From Angiostrongylus vasorum (Eukaryota > Nematoda > Chromadorea > Rhabditida > Metastrongylidae): a stretch of 64,000 bases of DNA. The notes under the pieces were generated by a model. That model saw nothing but the letters and a program-made list of their open reading frames with translations, did not search any database and was not told the origin of the DNA. The DNA is taken from positions 3,844,001 through 3,908,000 of the forward strand of contig JADANN010000108.1 of the NCBI GenBank assembly GCA_018806985.1, read 5' to 3'. The position numbers and the translations under genes were made by a program. Position 1 is the first letter of the stretch. Every line of letters begins with the position of its first letter. Positions 34,164 through 64,000 of the stretch are shown here, piece after piece.

Positions 34164-34520
34164 TAAGTTTCACAATGATGCCGAAATATTTGCACAAACT
34201 TGTACCTCAAGCCAGGTCGAACCGTGACTAACCTTTCCAGGGGCTCAAATGTTACGCAGGGCACCACTGAGGCCCTCGTTTTGCCGTTCTCTCAGTCAGT
34301 CTTTTTACGGGTTATTGTTGATGGCACCGTTAGGGTAAAAAGGCTGGCTGAGAGCGAGGAACAACGAGGGTACCAGTAGTGTCGTGCGCAACACGCGAGC
34401 CTCCGGAAACTGTTATCGCGGTGCGATCTGGCCTGAGGTGCAACTTTGCAAATACCTCAGCACCATTGCAGTTGTATTTCACATAAAACTCTGCCGTGAA
34501 AGAAAAAGTAGCGGGCAGTG
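34164..34520. repeat. Repeat family D, palindromic (two arms)
   Basis: The left arm ('aatgatgccgaaatatttgc') and the inverted right arm ('gcaaatacctcagcaccatt' then 'ttgtatttcacataaaactc') face each other around a 'gatggcaccgttagggtaaa' centre. The layout is that of a fold-back or MITE-like element. Confidence 0.65.
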
Positions 34521-34624
34521 TATTAAAGTTATACAAATAAGGGTCAGTTCAACTGCTGTATTTATCATCATGTAGTTCGGAATGTGGGATATAATGACTC
34601 AAGGATGACCGCTGGTTAACTGTT

Positions 34625-34960
34625 ACTTAAGTCTTAACAGTTTTATTTACTGCCTACTCTTTTTTTTAATGGCAAGGTATATTGCGAAATATAACTTCAA
34701 TGATGCTGAGATATTTGCAAAACTCCGTACCGCAGGTGTCTGCGGTGGGGAACGAACACACTGCTGTCCTTTCCGGGGAGTAACGCGTTCACCACCACAC
34801 CATGCAGGTCCTTCGTTTCGCCTGTCTGTCATCCAGTTCTATCGATCTCTGCCATCAGCAATCACCCGTCAGCGGGATTGATCTGGAGAGCCCAATTCGC
34901 CAATGAACCCAGTTAAGCCGAGGCTTTAGTTATAATCACAATCTTAACCGTTTTATTTAC
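34625..34960 (+). repeat. Repeat family D, left arm with terminus
   Basis: It starts with the family terminus 'ttttatttactgcctac', then 'tgatgctgagatatttgcaa' and 'accgcaggtgtctgcggtgg'. A new terminus begins again near 34948. Confidence 0.75.
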
Positions 34961-34999
34961 GGCCCTAGTCTTTTTTTAATGGCAGGGTACATTTCGATG

Positions 35000-36440
35000 T
35001 TATTTAAGTCGTTTTGAAGATTGCTGATTCAGATTGAATAACTCTCGAACACTTCAAACTAACTGAGGACGTCAAAAAATCTCGAAGAATGGGTGTTGTA
35101 CGACCCCACCGATGTGCATGTGCTGGGCGAGATTCATCATTACTTTCGGAATCTCCGTACATAAATCTTATCGGCCGAGAAACAACAGCTGAAGACCTGG
35201 CGTACTTTGTCACGCAGAGCGTGAACAGTGGATATGAGGGAACAGAAACGTCGTTAACATTAGATATGTGGTTAAGAAGCATAATACTGGTAGATTTAAA
35301 TACTATAGGTAAATCTCCATCCTTAAGCAAGTAACTTACATTAATATCCTAGATTTAAGATGTAAGACGACAAATTCTCCACCATTTCAACAGTATTTAG
35401 AGTTTTATTTCTAGCTTTGGTGAAGAGTCCGGTACACGAAAACGTCATAAAAGTGAAAGCAATGGTTCCTCGGACTTCCAAAATTCCGACTTTGCCATCA
35501 TCTCCTACTCAAATACGTGAGCTCAGCACAGTTACTGGATCTCCACTCTGCACTGATCACAGTTGTAGAAATCGTTGTTATGTGACACACCAAGAGCACT
35601 CTAAGCACTTCACGTTTCTCCTTCTTCTCTAGTCCTTTCACTTTGAAATGCAATGGATTTTCAGAAATCTTCTCTATTCTCAAGAAAGCTCACAAGAAGA
35701 TGGCTATGCAGAGACAAATTTCTTCGAAAGAAAACTTTTCCACATAAGAGAGAACTTTCAAAATTACACTACCGCTCAGAAGAAAGTTACAAAAATGCCA
35801 TTCCTGACAGTGTTATCACCACTACCTCATCTTTTGTTATGTCAAATCTGCAGATAAGCTACAAATTCCACTGTAGTAGCAACACCCTGTTTTTTTCTGT
35901 GGACTGTCTTAGTGAAGCGTTTCCATGTCATCCTCACAAAAAAATCACCAGCCACGCGTATTGGTGATTGGTCAGCGTGCGGGAACATCTTTATAAGCAT
36001 AGAGATGATTCCTGCCATTAGTTCACACCTATCTGAGCTATTGAATGGGAAATTCAAGTTCAGCTTGGTGACCCAGTTCAAGGACGAACATTTTCCTGAA
36101 CTCGCAGTACGATGCCTCCCGTCCGTTAAGGCAGTACACCTTTGGAGACGGAATAATCACGCGTGCAATAAGCGAACTCCATTGCAAACATTTTGCCGTC
36201 AAGAAGGAACTACGTAGAACTGGCAGCGATGGAATAAAACATAGTGCACACGTTTTTAAAAATGAGTACGATTCTTATTGATCAACTAGAATTCACTGCC
36301 GGAGGTTTTTGTTCTTTCGGTGAAGACGTAAACTGAGACCGTTACTTGTATGCTCAGGTCCAGCAAATGGGGAGTCTAGGGAGAAGAATCTAACACTCGT
36401 CAAGGTCCCGTTACTACCTTTTCATTCTCCCTATTTTTTA
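35000..36440. other. Upstream flank of PPEF, first exon possibly here
   Basis: Several open frames (35089-35334, 35653-35967, 35912-36217) have no recognisable domain. PPEF proteins often start with a short myristoylated exon. Such an exon could lie here, but I could not identify one with a phase-1 donor that fits the acceptor at 36529. Confidence 0.35.
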
Positions 36441-36441
36441 A

Positions 36442-61434
<24,993 letters not shown>

Positions 61435-62635
61435 CTAATTGCTTCCCTTCGGCTTGTTCTTCTTGATGTGGCACCGCCGCTGCGTTATTCGCTTACGCAG
61501 AGGACAACAAAACCAGGAAAGAACAGGTAATATGTATGGTATTATCCACAATATTTAGTACTTTGTTAGCGAAAGTGTCTACGACTGCTATTCTCATGTG
61601 ATAAAGTACACCTCTAGTATGCTAGCCCCAAACCCCGAAGCGATGTACGCCAAAATGACAACCGATACATGCAGAATTTTTTGATGGCAACCCCACCTAT
61701 TTACCACCAAGGTTAACTTCAAACTTAGTGTTTCCACAAGAAATGCGAGTAATTTCACATCTGCACAACATAACATTCCTTTCAGCCGATCCAATTTCAT
61801 TCCATGTTAATAATATGATATCACTCATCCTTAAGCTTATCGATTTTCGAAATGCCTTTGCTATCATATTTCTTGCCCATATGATTTACCTCGAACCATT
61901 AAGAGAGCGTAAATTATTTTAGGGATAGTTTTTTATTAAATAAAAAACTTCTGACAATGTGTTCACCACTTCGATTTCGAAAACAGCATTCTCGAAACGC
62001 CATGTAAAACAGCGAAAACGAAAATGGCAGTAACATAACGGAAAATCAGGAACTGTATTTGCTGAATAAATTAATTAACCTAAGAACTATTAGATGCTTT
62101 TGCTAAAACAACACAGAATCAGAGTAAAACTCCATCATTTAGCAAATTGTAAGAATAACTGCCTTCATATTTGGTTAATATCGCTCTCATAAAAAAATCC
62201 TATATTAATGATGTTTTGGTAGCTACGAAACTGTTAAGTAGAAAACGTTGCTGAGCAATACATTCAACTAGTAAAAATAAGGAAATGATGAAAGAAGTGA
62301 ATGGATGAGTGAATGAATGAATGAATGAATGAATGGATGAGTGAATGAATGAATGAATGAATGAATGAATGAAATGAAATGAAAAATACGGCTCACTATA
62401 GGGTTCGTGACATATTTAGTAAGGAAAGCAGAGAATTTCTACACCATACCAGATGTTAACAATGGTGAAACAAAAAAAACCTTAGCCAATATGCACCACG
62501 TTTTGTGAACTTCAACGATGAATAATGAGTTCAACTAATAACGATCTGAGAATAAAACAACTGGGCTATGCAGTCATGCCCAATGAAAAGACAAACGCAA
62601 TAGAACGCTTTCGAAAAGCGTTTTAGAATCAGAGT
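61435..62635. other. Convergent intergenic region between PPEF and the terminal gene
   Basis: AT-rich 1.2 kb holding the 3' UTRs of both genes. An attaaataaa stretch near 61938 could serve PPEF, and tttatt near 61932 the opposite gene. No gene was seen inside. A tetranucleotide array lies at 62297-62385. Confidence 0.5.
62297..62385. repeat. (GAAT)n tandem array
   Basis: About 20 units of gaat, with a few ggat variants and a gaaat end. Confidence 0.92.
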
Positions 62636-63198
62636 TTAGGATTTCAAATGTTGGGCTGTTTGACGAATTTGGTCTAAATAGAGTTTTACACGTTCCGTTC
62701 GTCGGACTCGACCTTTCCGATCAACTAACGTCTCAAGATTAACACGAGGAGATATGAGGTTCTAAAAAAACAAATGTCCTATAACTAATGATTTCTGCTA
62801 GTAACAAAAATTACCTTTCGCAAAGGAGTGGGAAGGGGACAAATCGGTCTTGCATCATAATTTCTTTCCCACTGAATCATCTCATATGAGAAAATACGAA
62901 AAAAATAAAATGAAATGATATTTGCTACATAAAACCAAACGCATGCCTCAACTAGTTCTTCTACAATATCGGACTCATCGTGCTCCCAAGAGGGTCCATT
63001 GTTCTCTACAGAACATGTTGCGGGAAGCGCAGCGGTTTCTGGTACAGGTCCAAGTTCATTTGGTACTAGTTCGTCCGATGTTTCGTAGACGCTGTCTTCA
63101 TCAATAAACGTTGAAGATCCGCTCTTAATGTAGAATTTACGCGAAATACTAGTGAAGGGAGTTATTATTAGTTATCCTTCAGTTCTCTTCGTCTCTCT

Positions 63199-63251
<53 letters not shown>

Positions 63252-63262
63252 TATATATGCAC

Positions 63263-63307
<45 letters not shown>

Positions 63308-63508
63308 TATGTACATATATATGCACATGTATATATATATATATATATGTACATATATATGCACATGTATATATACATATATGTATATACTTACTGTTTT
63401 CTGAGTACCAACGGAAGATGATGGTTCGGCTCCAATTATATCATCACAGGGATCATCTTCACTTCCTAAGTTTTCCAAAGCTGTGATGTATCCGTCGCAG
63501 TCGCCTTC
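62636..63508 (-). CDS. C-terminal exons of an unrecognised minus-strand gene
   Basis: Four exons on the minus strand join without a frame change: 63508-63395 ([38 protein letters not shown]), 63123-62929 ([20 protein letters not shown] ... [16 protein letters not shown]), 62880-62815 ([20 protein letters not shown]) and 62761-62636 ([39 protein letters not shown], stop). Donors are GTAAGT, GTAGCA and GTAATT. The last acceptor, TTTTTTTAG, is strong. The 48-bp intron at 62881-62928 is typical for nematodes. The middle is very acidic, and the end is basic and likely helical. The third exon's acceptor (ATATGAG) and the second exon's donor are the least certain. The 5' part is outside the window or was not recognised. 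I do not know the family. It is convergent with PPEF. Confidence 0.62.
63201..63390. repeat. (AT)n microsatellite with ATGCAC/GTACAT interruptions
   Basis: About 190 bp of AT repeat with regularly spaced 'atgcacatgt' and 'atgtacatat' interruptions. It lies inside the first visible intron of the terminal minus-strand gene. Confidence 0.95.
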
Positions 63509-64000
63509 CTTTAAAAAAAAGCTGATTCAGCTGTAGAACCAATTTTATCAATCAAATGTGGAATGTGATTGGGATATAGGATTCGTGTAAACACGCAATT
63601 TAAATAAGACTGCAATCTCGAAGAGCTTGTCAGAACACAACACCATTTCTCCACAATATATTGTCTTATGTCAAACACAGTGAATCTGAAATCCTACCGC
63701 ACTCTTGCACAGTGACCTTTAACACTATTAAGCACAATATATTTTGTGCGTCCCAACAAACCACTTGTACAGTGTAGAGAACATATAAAAAGTTAGTGAA
63801 ATGACAGCGTCAGCTTTATTTATGACGAGACATTTACCTTCCAAGAAACACTGATTTTCGGGAACAAACTAGGGGAACGACAACGGCAGGAAACAAATCT
63901 AATAAACCAACCAAAAACTCTTACTAAAAAAGGTTCCAGTAAATGCATTACTTGGAAAATACCAAGAAATACATGTACGTAAACATCTGCTAATAATAAA
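63509..64000. other. Upstream part of the terminal gene, no exon assigned
   Basis: Probably an intron or a 5' continuation of the minus-strand gene. A minus-strand segment near 63880-63837 (FVPENQCFLE before a GTAAAT donor) could be an exon, but its phase does not match the next acceptor, so I did not call it. Confidence 0.35.

Noticed and set aside
35912..36217. 101-codon frame just upstream of PPEF
   Set aside because: It looked like a possible first exon or separate gene, but there is no recognisable domain, no N-terminal Met-Gly start and no donor fitting the PPEF acceptor phase.
36385..36400. Met-Gly-Ser start near 36368 as a myristoylated PPEF first exon
   Set aside because: The short frame (MGSLGRRI) stops at once and has no GT donor before the stop.

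Overview
This window is nuclear DNA of a nematode, most likely a clade V strongylid such as a hookworm. Three lines of evidence point there. The genes are split by short introns with sharp TTTTCAG-type acceptors, and one tiny gene has such an acceptor 3 bases before its ATG, as expected for SL trans-splicing. The three recognisable proteins have close nematode counterparts (OST4, UNC-69/SCOC, PEF-1/PPEF). The rest is dominated by RTE-type retrotransposons, Penelope-like elements and tRNA-derived SINEs. The species assignment is inference; the gene families are read from translations.

Left end (1-5.8 kb): a 35-residue OST4 gene on the minus strand (1513-1620) and a three-exon SCOC/UNC-69 gene on the plus strand (1857-5533) start 236 bp apart, head to head. 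The second SCOC intron holds a dispersed repeat and broken Penelope-like sequence.

Middle (5.8-36.4 kb): I find no host gene. In order it holds: a decayed RTE-type element (7.1-9.9 kb, minus) with a fragment of a second RTE family nested inside it; a weak transposase-like trace; SINEs; a decayed RTE fragment (21.2-22.1 kb, minus); a decayed RTE copy (22.2-25.6 kb, plus); and a Penelope-like cluster (26.9-31.3 kb). The cluster's best copy has reverse-transcriptase and GIY-YIG nuclease domains between inverted ~190-bp arms. Its right arm carries a hammerhead-ribozyme core, and decayed relatives of that core occur at about ten places.

Right half (36.4-61.4 kb): one large plus-strand gene, PPEF/PEF-1 (protein phosphatase with EF-hands), in at least 17 coding exons: IQ motif, PPP phosphatase domain, EF-hands. 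All phosphatase signatures are present and exon phases agree. Three exons each need one base removed from a homopolymer run to stay open, which means assembly error or early gene decay. Its introns are full of SINEs, palindromic repeats, microsatellites, a double RTE copy (48.3-52.6 kb) and an unexplained GC-rich island (47.2-48.0 kb).

Right end (62.6-63.5 kb): the last four exons of a minus-strand gene I do not recognise, converging on PPEF. It encodes an acidic segment followed by a basic C-terminus.
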